A stretch of DNA of 64,000 nt from Methanolobus psychrophilus R15. GTDB taxonomy: Archaea; Halobacteriota; Methanosarcinia; Methanosarcinales; Methanosarcinaceae. Below are positions 38,777 through 47,772 of this stretch, piece by piece. Position numbers and translations under genes: made by a program. The notes under the pieces were generated by a model. It saw only the letters and a program-made list of their open reading frames with translations, searched no databases and was not told the DNA's origin. The DNA is taken from positions 806,001-870,000 of the forward strand of contig CP003083.1 in NCBI GenBank assembly GCA_000306725.1. Reading direction: 5' to 3'. Positions within the stretch are counted from its first letter, which is position 1, and the number at the start of each line of letters is the position of its first letter.

Positions 38777-39448
38777 ATGGACGAAATAGTAACAATGCCG
38801 CTCATAGGCGATGATGCACCGACGTTTACAGCAAAGACGACCATGGGAGAGATCAATTTCCCCAAGGACTACAAAGGCAAATGGGTCATCCTCTTCAGCC
38901 ACCCGGCAGACTTCACGCCTGTGTGTACCACGGAGTTCATGACATTTGCAAGCATGCAGAAGGATTTCAAAGCACTAAATTGTGAGCTCATCGGCCTGTC
39001 CATCGATAGCATCTACGCCCACATTGCATGGCTTAGGACCATCAAGGAAAAGATAGAGTACAAGGGAATGAAAAATGTAGAGGTGGCTTTCCCTGTTATC
39101 GAAGACCTCAAGATGACCGTTGCAAAGAAATTCGGAATGCTTCAGCCAGGTGCTTCCGACACCCAGGCTGTAAGGGCAGTGTTCTTCATGGATCCCAAGG
39201 CCAAGATAAGGGCCATACTCTACTACCCGCTCTCAAACGGCAGGAATATGGACGAGGTCATGAGGCTGCTTAAAGCCATGCAGAAGTCTGACGCAGAAGG
39301 TGTTGCAACACCAGCGAACTGGCAGCCAGGAGAAGACGTCATAATCCCGCCACCCGGATCATGCGGAGTTGCAAAAGAAAGAGTCGAGTCCAAGGATGCA
39401 AACACATACTGTCTCGACTGGTTCATGTGCTTCAAGAAACAATCTTAA
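38777..39448 (+). CDS. Peroxiredoxin (AhpC/TSA, archaeal Prx6 type)
   Basis: 223 aa. It reduces hydrogen and organic peroxides. The peroxidatic Cys is in HPADFTPVCTTEF (about residue 50). C-terminal cysteines in PGSCGV and YCLDWFMCF are candidates for resolving Cys. The length and the extended C-terminus are those of archaeal 1-Cys-type peroxiredoxins working as large oligomers. GGAGG precedes the ATG. It follows the Fur-like gene by one base and precedes a ferritin-like gene, forming an oxidative-stress operon. Confidence 0.94.
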   Translation: MDEIVTMPLIGDDAPTFTAKTTMGEINFPKDYKGKWVILFSHPADFTPVCTTEFMTFASMQKDFKALNCELIGLSIDSIYAHIAWLRTIKEKIEYKGMKNVEVAFPVIEDLKMTVAKKFGMLQPGASDTQAVRAVFFMDPKAKIRAILYYPLSNGRNMDEVMRLLKAMQKSDAEGVATPANWQPGEDVIIPPPGSCGVAKERVESKDANTYCLDWFMCFKKQS

Positions 39449-39485
39449 ATAGTTTAGTAGTCTAGTTGATAAAGGTGACACAAAA

Positions 39486-39989
39486 ATCGGAACAAAAGGA
39501 ATCCAAATACTTGAAACTCTCGGAGTAGATGTCAAGGATCTGATCGAATCACTGAACAAGGCACTGGCAGATGAGTGGCTTGCATATTATCAGTACTGGG
39601 TAGGGGCCAAGGTCATCAAGGGCCCTATGAAGGAAGAGGCGGCAGCCGAACTTATCCAGCATGCTGCTGACGAGCTCAGGCACGCAGATATGGTGGCATC
39701 AAGGATCATACAGCTTGGAGGAACTCCCATACTCTCACCGGAAGAATGGTTAAAGGTAAGCAACTGTGGATATGATGCTCCAATTGATCCTTTTGTAAAG
39801 AGGGTCCTTGAACAGAACATCAAAGGCGAGCAGTGCGCGATCCAGACTTATAACACTATATTGAACAAAGTCAAGGATAAGGACCCTGTGACCTACAATA
39901 TGGTCCTGCAAATAATGACCGATGAGATCGAGCACGAGGATGACCTACAGGCAGTTCTCGAAGACATCGAACTTCTACAACAGAAATAA
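39486..39989 (+). CDS. Ferritin-like diiron protein with ATC start codon
   Basis: 167 aa. A four-helix ferritin-like protein: LNKALADEWLAYYQYWVGAK (first metal Glu), AADELRHADMVASRIIQ (Glu and His), EQNIKGEQCAIQTY, and MTDEIEHEDDLQAVL (Glu, His). It probably oxidises or stores iron, removing the Fenton reagent in an operon with peroxiredoxin. As I remember the family, homologs start M-x-T-K-G-I. Here GTKGI is preceded by ATC, with GGTGA seven bases before it. No ATG, GTG or TTG exists in frame before 39627, which would delete helix 1. The open frame begins after a TAG near 39449. Confidence 0.75.
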   Translation: MGTKGIQILETLGVDVKDLIESLNKALADEWLAYYQYWVGAKVIKGPMKEEAAAELIQHAADELRHADMVASRIIQLGGTPILSPEEWLKVSNCGYDAPIDPFVKRVLEQNIKGEQCAIQTYNTILNKVKDKDPVTYNMVLQIMTDEIEHEDDLQAVLEDIELLQQK

Positions 39990-40014
39990 AATAAGCCGGG
40001 GTGGGCTTATCCAG

Positions 40015-40066
40015 GCATCCCCGTCCACAGACCTTATCTGTGAAAGGGGATGCATACTTCTTTTTT
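40015..40066 (+). terminator. Nested hairpin terminator of the oxidative-stress operon
   Basis: Outer stem GCATCCCC (40015-40022) pairs with GGGGATGC (40046-40053), and an inner CACAGA/TCTGTG stem lies within; CTTCTTTTTTC follows. A separate 7-bp stem ATAAGCC/GGCTTAT (39991-40010) precedes it. Together they form a strong 3' end after the ferritin-like gene. Confidence 0.7.
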
Positions 40067-40255
40067 CAGTGATTTTTACTTAAGATGAGATGATATCTCC
40101 TTATTGGAAACCTTTGTTTGCGATAAGTATATTTAGCAGAATGATTTTTAGATTTAAAAGTTGAAAGCCCGCACAAAACAAAAACTTCTTTGCGGCGTTT
40201 TCCGATTGAACAACGTTCTAGAATTCATTCATCTCATGAGGACTTTGGAGACAAT

Positions 40256-42481
40256 ATGCATCTCATCATAGCAGAGAAACATATAGCGGCAAAAAGGATA
40301 GCAAGCATCCTTGCCCAGGACAAATTAAAACAGGTGAGGGTCAGCGGAGTCGACACCTATGAATATGGCACAGGTGAGGACAGGAAAGTGTTCATCGGGC
40401 TGAGCGGACATATTGTAAAGCTGGACTTCCCCAAGGCCTACAATAACTGGCAGAAGGTTGAGGCAAAAGAACTGATAGATGCTCAGGTCATAACAACTTC
40501 CACGCAGGTAAAGATAGTATCTGCACTCAAAAAACTGGGTAAGGAAGCTACAAAAGCTACTATAGCCACTGACTACGACAGGGAGGGAGAACTTATCGGC
40601 GTCGAAGCGGTGGACATATTAAAGAGTGTCAATCCCGACATAGAGTTTGACAGGGTCCACTACAGTGCCATCACACCTAAGGAGATACACGATACCTTTG
40701 AGAATCCTGCCAAGATCGATTTCAGCCTTGCTGATGCCGGACATTCGAGACAGGTCATAGACCTTGTGTGGGGTGCTTCCCTTACGCGCTATATATCCTT
40801 GGCTGCCGGAAGACTGGGCAACATGTTCCTTTCTGTGGGCAGAGTACAATCACCTACGCTTGCCCTTATAGTGGAGCGGGAAAAGGAGAGGGATGCTTTT
40901 GTGGCCAGGAAATACTGGGAACTTTCCGCAAGCCTGCGAACAAGGAAGGGAGAGGTCTTTGTGGCTGAGCACAAAACCAGCCGGTTCTGGGAAAAGGAAG
41001 AGGTCGACAGTGCTCTCAGTGCACTTAAAGACACTGCGGTGGTCTCAAGCATAACCACTTCCACCAAGACTGACAAACAGCCTACGCCTTTCAATACCAC
41101 GGAGTTCATCAGTGCAGCCAGTACAATGGGTTATACTGCCTCAAGCGCAATGAACATCGCAGAGTCGCTTTACATGAACGGTTTCATCTCATATCCCAGG
41201 ACTGACAACACAGTCTATCCTGAGAGCATCGACCTTCGGGCACAGATAGAAATCTTTACCAAGGGCCCATTCAAGGAGTACGCTGAAAAGCTCCTTGCAA
41301 TGAAAGAGCTCGTGCCCACAAGAGGCAAGAAGGAAACAACGGATCACCCGCCTATCTATCCTGCCTCCCTTGCAAAGAAGTCCGAACTAAGCGAGCAGGA
41401 GTGGAAACTATATGAACTGGTGGTCAGGCGTTTCTTTGCAACATTTGCAGAACCTGCAGAGTGGGAGACCATCAAGGCGCGTTTCGACATTACCGGAGAG
41501 GAGTTCAAGGCAAACGGAGCCAGGCTCGTTAAACCCGGATGGCGATGGTACTATCCATATAATGCACCAGAGGACAGGCTGCTGCCCGCCCTGGCAGAAG
41601 GCGATGAGCTGGAAGTCCTGAGCAAGGATGTCGCAGAAAAGGAAACGCAACCACCTGGCAGATACGGACAGGGCAGGCTTATCAAGCTCATGGAAGAGCT
41701 TGGACTTGGCACAAAGGCAACACGCCATGAGATCATAAGCAAGTTATACTCCAGGGCATATATCCACGGCAATCCGCTCCAGCCCACAAAGACCGCCTTT
41801 GCTGTTGTCGAGTCACTTGAGAAGTTCGCTCCCACCATATCAAAACCCGACATGACAAGTAAACTGGAAGAAGATATGGACAGGATAGCGGAAGGGAACA
41901 TTCCGGAAGATGAAGTTCTCAAGGAATCAAGGGAGATGCTGTTCTCGGTCTTCCGGGACCTTGAGGAGAACAGGGACAATATCAGTGAATCCTTGCGTGC
42001 CGGCCTGAGAGAGGATAAGATAATAGGGGTTTGCCCTGAATGCAGTTCCAAGCTCATGGTCATGCGCTCAAAGAAAGGAGGGCGATTCATCGGGTGCGAA
42101 GGGTACCCGGAGTGCAATTTCTCACTGCCTCTGCCTAGAGGTGGGAAAGTGATAGTTACAGATAAGACCTGCGACCAGCATGGCCTCTACAATATCACCA
42201 TTATCAATTCAGGGAAGAGGCCATGGAACCTTGGATGCCCGCAGTGCAACTTCCTTGAATGGAGAAAAGTACAGGACGAAGAGAAGAAGAATAACAACGG
42301 TAAGATAAAACCTAAGAAGATAACCGACATAACAGGTATAGGCAAGGTCACCGCTGAGAAGCTTACAGAGGCGGGAATATCCGATGTCAAGGACCTGGTC
42401 GGCATGGATCCGCTGGAGCTTTCAAAAACCACCAATATCCCGGTGAAGAAGATAAGGGGCTGGCAGGATGCCATTGCCTGA
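40256..42481 (+). CDS. topA: DNA topoisomerase I (type IA)
   Basis: 741 aa. Relaxes negative supercoils through a 5'-phosphotyrosine link. Toprim domain with TDYDREGELIG near residue 106, and the active Tyr in GFISYPRTDN near residue 313. A C-terminal zinc module (CPECSS, then GCEGYPEC) begins near 592. The last 55 residues form a helix-hairpin-helix (ITDITGIGKVTAEKLTEAGI), which extends DNA binding and is not universal. The ATG at 40256 follows GGAG and gives MHLIIAEKHIAAKRIA. The longer upstream frame has no family similarity. Confidence 0.95.
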   Translation: MHLIIAEKHIAAKRIASILAQDKLKQVRVSGVDTYEYGTGEDRKVFIGLSGHIVKLDFPKAYNNWQKVEAKELIDAQVITTSTQVKIVSALKKLGKEATKATIATDYDREGELIGVEAVDILKSVNPDIEFDRVHYSAITPKEIHDTFENPAKIDFSLADAGHSRQVIDLVWGASLTRYISLAAGRLGNMFLSVGRVQSPTLALIVEREKERDAFVARKYWELSASLRTRKGEVFVAEHKTSRFWEKEEVDSALSALKDTAVVSSITTSTKTDKQPTPFNTTEFISAASTMGYTASSAMNIAESLYMNGFISYPRTDNTVYPESIDLRAQIEIFTKGPFKEYAEKLLAMKELVPTRGKKETTDHPPIYPASLAKKSELSEQEWKLYELVVRRFFATFAEPAEWETIKARFDITGEEFKANGARLVKPGWRWYYPYNAPEDRLLPALAEGDELEVLSKDVAEKETQPPGRYGQGRLIKLMEELGLGTKATRHEIISKLYSRAYIHGNPLQPTKTAFAVVESLEKFAPTISKPDMTSKLEEDMDRIAEGNIPEDEVLKESREMLFSVFRDLEENRDNISESLRAGLREDKIIGVCPECSSKLMVMRSKKGGRFIGCEGYPECNFSLPLPRGGKVIVTDKTCDQHGLYNITIINSGKRPWNLGCPQCNFLEWRKVQDEEKKNNNGKIKPKKITDITGIGKVTAEKLTEAGISDVKDLVGMDPLELSKTTNIPVKKIRGWQDAIA

Positions 42482-42497
42482 GATGTAGGTGATAGGG

Positions 42498-43736
42498 TTG
42501 GAACTGGAATTTAAAGGAGCATGCAGAGAAGTTGGGCGTTCGGCCATTCTGGTCGATGACAGGATAATGATAGACTATGGCTTGAAGCCAGGTGAGGTCA
42601 CCCAGTACCCGGTGAATGGTGCGCGACCGGAGGTTGTGATGGTATCGCATGCACACCTTGACCACTCCGGTGCCGTGCCAAATCTGATGGACATCGCGCC
42701 CGATGTATTCATGACACCCATGACATTCGACCTTGCAAGCATGCTAGCTAGGGATACTCTGAGGATTGCAGAAAGAAGCAGGGAAATAGCGGCATATGAT
42801 AGCACAGACCTTTCAAGGTTCGTCGAAAACACTCATCGGATCGAAACTGGCATGGAGTTTCACACTCATGGCTACAAGGCACAGTTCTATGACGCCGGGC
42901 ACATACCGGGTGCTGCAGCTATCCGTCTTGAAGACAAGAAAGAGAAGAGCATCTACTATACAGGAGATATAAACACAATCGACACCAGGCTTGTATCCGG
43001 GGCTACGGAATTCCCGGACGCTGATGCACTCATAATAGAGAGCACATATTTCGGGAACGACCACCCGCCCAGGAAAGAGATCGAGAGGGCTTTTATAGAC
43101 TCGCTCATGGATACGCTCAATGTGGGAGGTAATGTGATAGTTCCCGCTTTTGCTATCGGAAGGACGCAGGAGATATTAATGCTTCTGGATGCACACGGCA
43201 TCAAAGCCTATGTGGACGGGCTTGGTGTTTCCGCCTACAAGATAATGATCAAGCATCCGGATACCCTGCGCAACCCCACGCACCTCAGGAGAGCTTTTGC
43301 AAATGCTATCATTGTAGACGGACCTAAAAGGGATAAAGTGCCTCTTGAATCAACTGTCATAGTAACGACCGCTGGGATGCTGAGTGGCGGGCCTGTACTG
43401 TATTACCTTAAGAAACTATACAAGGACCCAAAGTCAAAAATCCTTCTGACAGGTTATCAGGTAGAGGGCACAAACGGCAGGATGGCCCTGGACAACGGCA
43501 TGATCGAGAATGACGGAGTTATCCAGCAACTGGGGATAAAGGTTGAGCAATATGACTTCTCGGCGCACTGTGGTGATAAAGAGCTCAAGGGAATTGTGAA
43601 GGACTTCTGCGACAGGGGCACAGAGCATGTGTTCACCATGCACGGAGAAGATACCGAAGGCTTTGCAGAATGGATAAAAAACGAAACAGGCGTAGATGCG
43701 CAGGCTCCTCAGCTGGGAAACCACTTCACTGTCTGA
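42498..43736 (+). CDS. Beta-CASP metallo-beta-lactamase RNase (aCPSF2-like)
   Basis: 412 aa. Archaeal ribonuclease of the CPSF73/RNase J superfamily without KH domains. Metal motif HAHLDHSG near residue 50, DAGHIPGAA, IYYTGDINT, and beta-CASP motifs IVPAFAIGRTQEIL, TTAGMLSGGP and the final FSAHCGD and MHGE. It processes or degrades RNA. The start is set at TTG 42498, because GGTGAT lies four bases before it and homologs begin with a similar hydrophobic/acidic stretch; GTG at 42489 is possible. It lies 16 nt after topA. It overlaps the convergent TPR gene by 11 bp. Confidence 0.9.
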   Translation: MELEFKGACREVGRSAILVDDRIMIDYGLKPGEVTQYPVNGARPEVVMVSHAHLDHSGAVPNLMDIAPDVFMTPMTFDLASMLARDTLRIAERSREIAAYDSTDLSRFVENTHRIETGMEFHTHGYKAQFYDAGHIPGAAAIRLEDKKEKSIYYTGDINTIDTRLVSGATEFPDADALIIESTYFGNDHPPRKEIERAFIDSLMDTLNVGGNVIVPAFAIGRTQEILMLLDAHGIKAYVDGLGVSAYKIMIKHPDTLRNPTHLRRAFANAIIVDGPKRDKVPLESTVIVTTAGMLSGGPVLYYLKKLYKDPKSKILLTGYQVEGTNGRMALDNGMIENDGVIQQLGIKVEQYDFSAHCGDKELKGIVKDFCDRGTEHVFTMHGEDTEGFAEWIKNETGVDAQAPQLGNHFTV

Positions 43737-44373
43737 TGATTTGGGAATGTGCCTGGACAGCAAGGCCATTCTTCATTTTAGCCTCTTCCATTGCAAGCCG
43801 CATATTCTCTATGGCATCTGCATGTTCAGGATCTATTGAAAGGACTTTTGAAAAACATTCGGCTGCATTCTCATAAAGGCCAAGATCAAGATATGCCAGC
43901 CCTTTTTTATTCCACACGATGGCAAACTTGCAATCAAGCTCGATATCCTTATGGACCTTGCTGTAACATTCAATAGCCTCCCTGTGCCTGCCAGTATACG
44001 CAAGGACATCACCTTTGTTGATCCAGGCGTTATCGTTGCGCGAGTCAAGCGCCAGGATCCTGTTATAACATCTGATGGATTCTTCGAATCTCCGAAGATT
44101 GAAAAGGGCAACTCCCATATTATACCATACTTCAGTGTCACTCTTATTGTACTTCAGGGATCTCTCGAAACATTCCATCGATTCCTCATACATTCCCATG
44201 AAAGTGTAGGCAATGCCTTTATTATTCCATATAAGAGCAAGAGCTTCATCACTCCAGAGAACAGGATCCCTTGTTTCACATTCGAGTATGAGGTCAAAAT
44301 ACTCTATTTTTTCTTCCGGCTCCTCTGCATCAAAAGCCAGTTTGAACCATTCTTCAGGTGTATCGCTCTCCAT
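43726..44373 (-). CDS. Tetratricopeptide repeat protein
   Basis: 215 aa. At least four TPR units of 34-36 residues are visible (IWNNKGIAYTFMGMYEESME, VWYNMGVALFNLRRFEESIR, AWINKGDVLAYTGRHREAIE, VWNKKGLAYLDLGLYENAAE), each with the usual Gly/Ala pattern. No signal peptide or transmembrane segment is present, so it is a cytoplasmic protein-protein interaction scaffold with unknown partner. The neighbourhood gives no clear clue. Confidence 0.85.
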   Translation of the reverse strand: MESDTPEEWFKLAFDAEEPEEKIEYFDLILECETRDPVLWSDEALALIWNNKGIAYTFMGMYEESMECFERSLKYNKSDTEVWYNMGVALFNLRRFEESIRCYNRILALDSRNDNAWINKGDVLAYTGRHREAIECYSKVHKDIELDCKFAIVWNKKGLAYLDLGLYENAAECFSKVLSIDPEHADAIENMRLAMEEAKMKNGLAVQAHSQIIRQ

Positions 44374-44606
44374 CCCGCCAACCAGCCCCGAGATAAGATA
44401 AGAAGATAATAAATATGCAAATATCAGTATATTACTACCATTCCAATTTTGTTAATGCATATCAACATTATTAACTTATCGAATCTTTTCGGCAGCTTAA
44501 TGTAGATTTGGTGAATAGTTGCATGGGCGGTATGCGATACCGGGTAAAAACAACATCTTACGCACCATCATTTATTTCCCGGCGCAGGAAAATAATTAAA
44601 GTGCCC

Positions 44607-45122
44607 CTAGGACTTCCTCATATCATCCACATGCATGACCTGATCAGCATCAATACCCACGAGACACATCCCTCTTTTATCCATGGCCCATATACTGCTC
44701 TTGCCGCCAAGGTCTGCAGGGATATCTTCCGATGGGAGGTTATTGATATCTATGCAGCATGAGCTTGATCCTATGTAACAGTCAGGATTCAGTTCCATTA
44801 TACTGATAGCCTTCCGTAGAAATGAAAGCAGTTCATGGATATCTTCCCTGTCCCATTGAACAATCCTTGAACAGATTACGCGCAACAGGGTCTTAGCAAC
44901 ACCCGGGTTTGCCAGCATCTTGTTAGAAAGGCACAGGGAAGCATTCTCATACCTTACCTCATCATCAAGGCCACGAAAACAATATATGCCCTCATCAACC
45001 ATCTTTGGCAGATCCAACGGATATTCAGATTCTAAGATAGCTTTCTTAACATCATCTGCCTCAAGATCATAGACATCAGCTATCCTTTTTATTGCCTTCT
45101 CTATCAATACACCGGTATCCAT
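44607..45122 (-). CDS. Unrecognised conserved-looking protein after mobA
   Basis: 171 aa, soluble and acidic. The N-terminal 35 residues are helical, with an EADDVKKAILESEYPLDL segment. A GSSSCC sequence with two adjacent cysteines lies near residue 120, and the C-terminus is WAMDKRGMCLVGIDADQV. GAGGTAG gives a good ribosome-binding site before the ATG, and the gene lies 25 nt after mobA, so it is probably part of the DUF460-mobA transcript. I do not recognise the family. A hairpin CGGTAT-GCG-ATACCG at 44528-44542, about 65 nt downstream, may end the transcript. Confidence 0.7.
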   Translation of the reverse strand: MDTGVLIEKAIKRIADVYDLEADDVKKAILESEYPLDLPKMVDEGIYCFRGLDDEVRYENASLCLSNKMLANPGVAKTLLRVICSRIVQWDREDIHELLSFLRKAISIMELNPDCYIGSSSCCIDINNLPSEDIPADLGGKSSIWAMDKRGMCLVGIDADQVMHVDDMRKS

Positions 45123-45147
45123 TGAACTACCTCAGTAGGACACTAAA

Positions 45148-45753
45148 TTAATTGCCTTCTAACCCTGCCAGGTCTTCAGGAGTGTTTATGTTTATAAATG
45201 TATTTCTCCCTTTGTTAAATTCACCCAGATCCCTGGTTTCAGGGAACATGACATTCTCAAGTTTCAGCACGGGGGACATGGCAAACCTGTCCCCCTCAAG
45301 CAAGGACATCTCTATTGCATGCAGCATCGGGACTCTCTTATAGACACCATGTAAGGGTTCCTTTCTTCCGGAATCACTTACAGGAACCACTGCATTGTGG
45401 CTTTCTGCCAGTTCGAAAAGGCGCTCAATGACATCAGCATCGATGTAGGGCATATCACAGGCTACAACAAGCACATACTCTCCCGAAGCCTCCCTGAACC
45501 CTTCCAGCATTCCGGCAAGTGGTCCAGCATGTTGAATTGTATCAAGCACTGTTTTTCTTCCACTTACATATCCACCGAAATGCCTGAGCTGGGCCTCATC
45601 CCTGAAAGAGATTATGACCTCATCGCATACCCGGTCCAGAACCCGCAGGGTATTCTCTATGAAAGTGTTACCGTTTAAGAGAAGCAATGCTTTTTCCCTG
45701 CCTTCAAGCCTTGTTCCAAGACCTCCGGCCAGAAGTAATGAGGATCGTTTCAT
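45148..45753 (-). CDS. mobA: Molybdenum cofactor guanylyltransferase
   Basis: 201 aa. Transfers GMP to molybdopterin to make the dinucleotide cofactor of enzymes such as formylmethanofuran dehydrogenase. The nucleotidyltransferase signature LLAGGLGTRLEGREKALL is at the N-terminus, followed by HAGPLAGML and VVACDMPYID with the metal-binding Asp. It ends in FININTPEDL, as the family does. The ATG at 45753 was chosen because GAGGTACC precedes it and MKRSSLLLAGG is the usual start. It lies 13 nt after DUF460. Confidence 0.9.
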   Translation of the reverse strand: MKRSSLLLAGGLGTRLEGREKALLLLNGNTFIENTLRVLDRVCDEVIISFRDEAQLRHFGGYVSGRKTVLDTIQHAGPLAGMLEGFREASGEYVLVVACDMPYIDADVIERLFELAESHNAVVPVSDSGRKEPLHGVYKRVPMLHAIEMSLLEGDRFAMSPVLKLENVMFPETRDLGEFNKGRNTFININTPEDLAGLEGN

Positions 45754-45766
45754 GAAAATGGTACCT

Positions 45767-47740
45767 CTATGCAAGCCCCCGCCTGCGCTCACTACGGTAT
45801 TCGTCAAGTATTGACTTGAACTGCCGGTGCTCTTTCTCTTTAAGGCGCTCCTTTGCTCTTTCTTCCCACTTGCTTATGGCCTCGTCCAGCCTTGCAGGGT
45901 CGACCATTGCAAAGTCATCCACTCTTTGCACTTCCAGGCCTTTGATTACAGGCAGGTTGGAATCATAGAAATATTCAAGGGCGGCGTGCGGCATTTCCTC
46001 AGAGATTATAATTGCACGAATCTCTGATTCCGTGAACATTGAGGCGGTAACAGGGCCTCCTCCACTGGGGTTTTCAAGATACACAAGGTCGCCTTTTTTA
46101 AGCCCGTACATTTCTTTCGTATGCTGGATGGCTTCCTTTGCAAATGACTTGACGACCTTTACAGGCAGGCCCTCGCCTTTCATCTCTTTCTTATGGATCT
46201 GTTTAAGTCGCTTGGTATGGTAACGCTGATTCTTGAGGGACTGGCGGACACTGGCTAGCTCCTTTTTTAGTAGGTTTATTTCATTGTCGCGTATCTGCAC
46301 CTCTTTTTCCCTGCGAACCTTAAGATAGCCGGAACCCTTCATTTTATTAATGCGATTTTCCAGTGTCTCAATGGACCTCTCTTTCTGCCCGGAATCATAT
46401 TTAAGCTCGGCCACGTACTCTTTAAGCTGTTTGATCTGCGCATTTTTCTGGCTCAATTCCTCCCTGAGCCTGCTCAGCTGCATATCAGCATCCGTCACTT
46501 CGGCTTTTTCCGGTTCTGGCCCGGGCTCTTTCTTTACTTTAGGAGATGGCATCACTTTTTCAATGGCATCTTCTATGGAGGCACCATGAATCACATGGAA
46601 CTTTATCGTATCAATATCAAGATACTTTGGAGCCTTTTTCTCGACCCGGGAAAAGACATTCTTGTAATTCTTATAAGTCGTAAGTGCAGCGGCTAGTGAA
46701 TCCCTTTCATGGTCATTGGAATAGCCGAGGGGACGGGCCAGTGCTATCTTATCCTCTGCCCTCATCTCCCCGCCCGGAGTTCCCAGGACAGCATTAAAAC
46801 TGCGGCGTATCTTCTCAACGGCTGCCGGTGTGGGGAAGACATCTGTTGCAACTACGGCAGGCTTTCCGTATTCAGCTATCAGTTTAACGACCTCATCATG
46901 GGATATCCCACGGGTGCTTCGCAGGAGCAGAAGTTCCCCTTCAAGGGAAAGTATAGCTATGCCCACAGTGGTTCCGGGATCTATCCCGACGATGGTATGC
47001 TTGCGGCCTTTTTTCTTTATTGGCAGGTACTTTATCTTGTCCCGTTCCACGCTCTTTACTGTTACCTGCACATCAGCGGTTGATGAAGGTTTGATGGGAA
47101 CACGCTCCCTTTTTGCATTAACCGTGTACTCTGCCCTGACATAGCCGCCAAAACCCTCAGTGGTCTTGAGAGTATAAGTAAAACCGGTATCCCGAGAGAA
47201 TCTGCGCAGTACATTCTCGATTTCCCTGCTCTTCTCTTTCACACCCCCATGTACTTTCCTTCTGTAGCGGTTCTGGCTCCAGCCGCCCCTCCCCAGAGAG
47301 CGGGCCCTGCTGACCTTTATCTTTGTGACATCTTCAAAAAGAGAGACTTCGCAACCCACGCCAAGACTTGTAAGCGTGGCACATGCTTCGGCTTCCTCAA
47401 CCGGGTTGAACTGGTTGAAAGATATACCGTGTTCCTGGGCAAGGCGCAGCAGAGGTTTCTGGTGAATGCCGCCTGTGACCTGGACCAGTTTTGTGTTCTC
47501 AGGCAGCTTTCCAAGGAACTGCATCAGTTCATTCTTGTCAGCCGCCAGTTCGTAGATATTGTCCACCGCAATGTAGTCAGGACGGTCCTTCTGCACCATC
47601 CTGAGTATCTTATGCCTGCGCAGCATGGTATGATGCGTGACTTCGCCTTCATTGAGGATCGCAACTGCATACCTTGGCACATCCTGGGCCCGGGAGGAAC
47701 CCTTTGCGATATCAATACCGTAAATGACCCCATTCTGCAT
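45767..47740 (-). CDS. DUF460 protein, RNase H-fold nuclease-like with coiled coil
   Basis: 657 aa. An archaeal conserved protein with a RuvC/YqgF-like fold: YGIDIAKGSS at the start, and a second HTIVGIDPGTTVGIAIL site near residue 250 with the DxGxxxG pattern of RNase H-like nucleases. A Lys/Glu-rich coiled coil spans about 425-520, followed by a C-terminal domain. Its role, perhaps in RNA or DNA processing, is not established. There is no clear ribosome-binding site before the ATG. It is the first gene of a likely three-gene operon with mobA. Confidence 0.85.
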   Translation of the reverse strand: MQNGVIYGIDIAKGSSRAQDVPRYAVAILNEGEVTHHTMLRRHKILRMVQKDRPDYIAVDNIYELAADKNELMQFLGKLPENTKLVQVTGGIHQKPLLRLAQEHGISFNQFNPVEEAEACATLTSLGVGCEVSLFEDVTKIKVSRARSLGRGGWSQNRYRRKVHGGVKEKSREIENVLRRFSRDTGFTYTLKTTEGFGGYVRAEYTVNAKRERVPIKPSSTADVQVTVKSVERDKIKYLPIKKKGRKHTIVGIDPGTTVGIAILSLEGELLLLRSTRGISHDEVVKLIAEYGKPAVVATDVFPTPAAVEKIRRSFNAVLGTPGGEMRAEDKIALARPLGYSNDHERDSLAAALTTYKNYKNVFSRVEKKAPKYLDIDTIKFHVIHGASIEDAIEKVMPSPKVKKEPGPEPEKAEVTDADMQLSRLREELSQKNAQIKQLKEYVAELKYDSGQKERSIETLENRINKMKGSGYLKVRREKEVQIRDNEINLLKKELASVRQSLKNQRYHTKRLKQIHKKEMKGEGLPVKVVKSFAKEAIQHTKEMYGLKKGDLVYLENPSGGGPVTASMFTESEIRAIIISEEMPHAALEYFYDSNLPVIKGLEVQRVDDFAMVDPARLDEAISKWEERAKERLKEKEHRQFKSILDEYRSERRRGLA

Positions 47741-47772
47741 ATAATAGAACTTATGTTGACGATAGCATATAG

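Noticed and set aside
39449-39490. TAG before the ferritin-like frame as possible pyrrolysine codon
   Set aside because: Upstream of the TAG the frame overlaps peroxiredoxin out of phase and has no similarity; the ribosome-binding site and conserved start lie after it. No other TAG-split gene was seen in the window.
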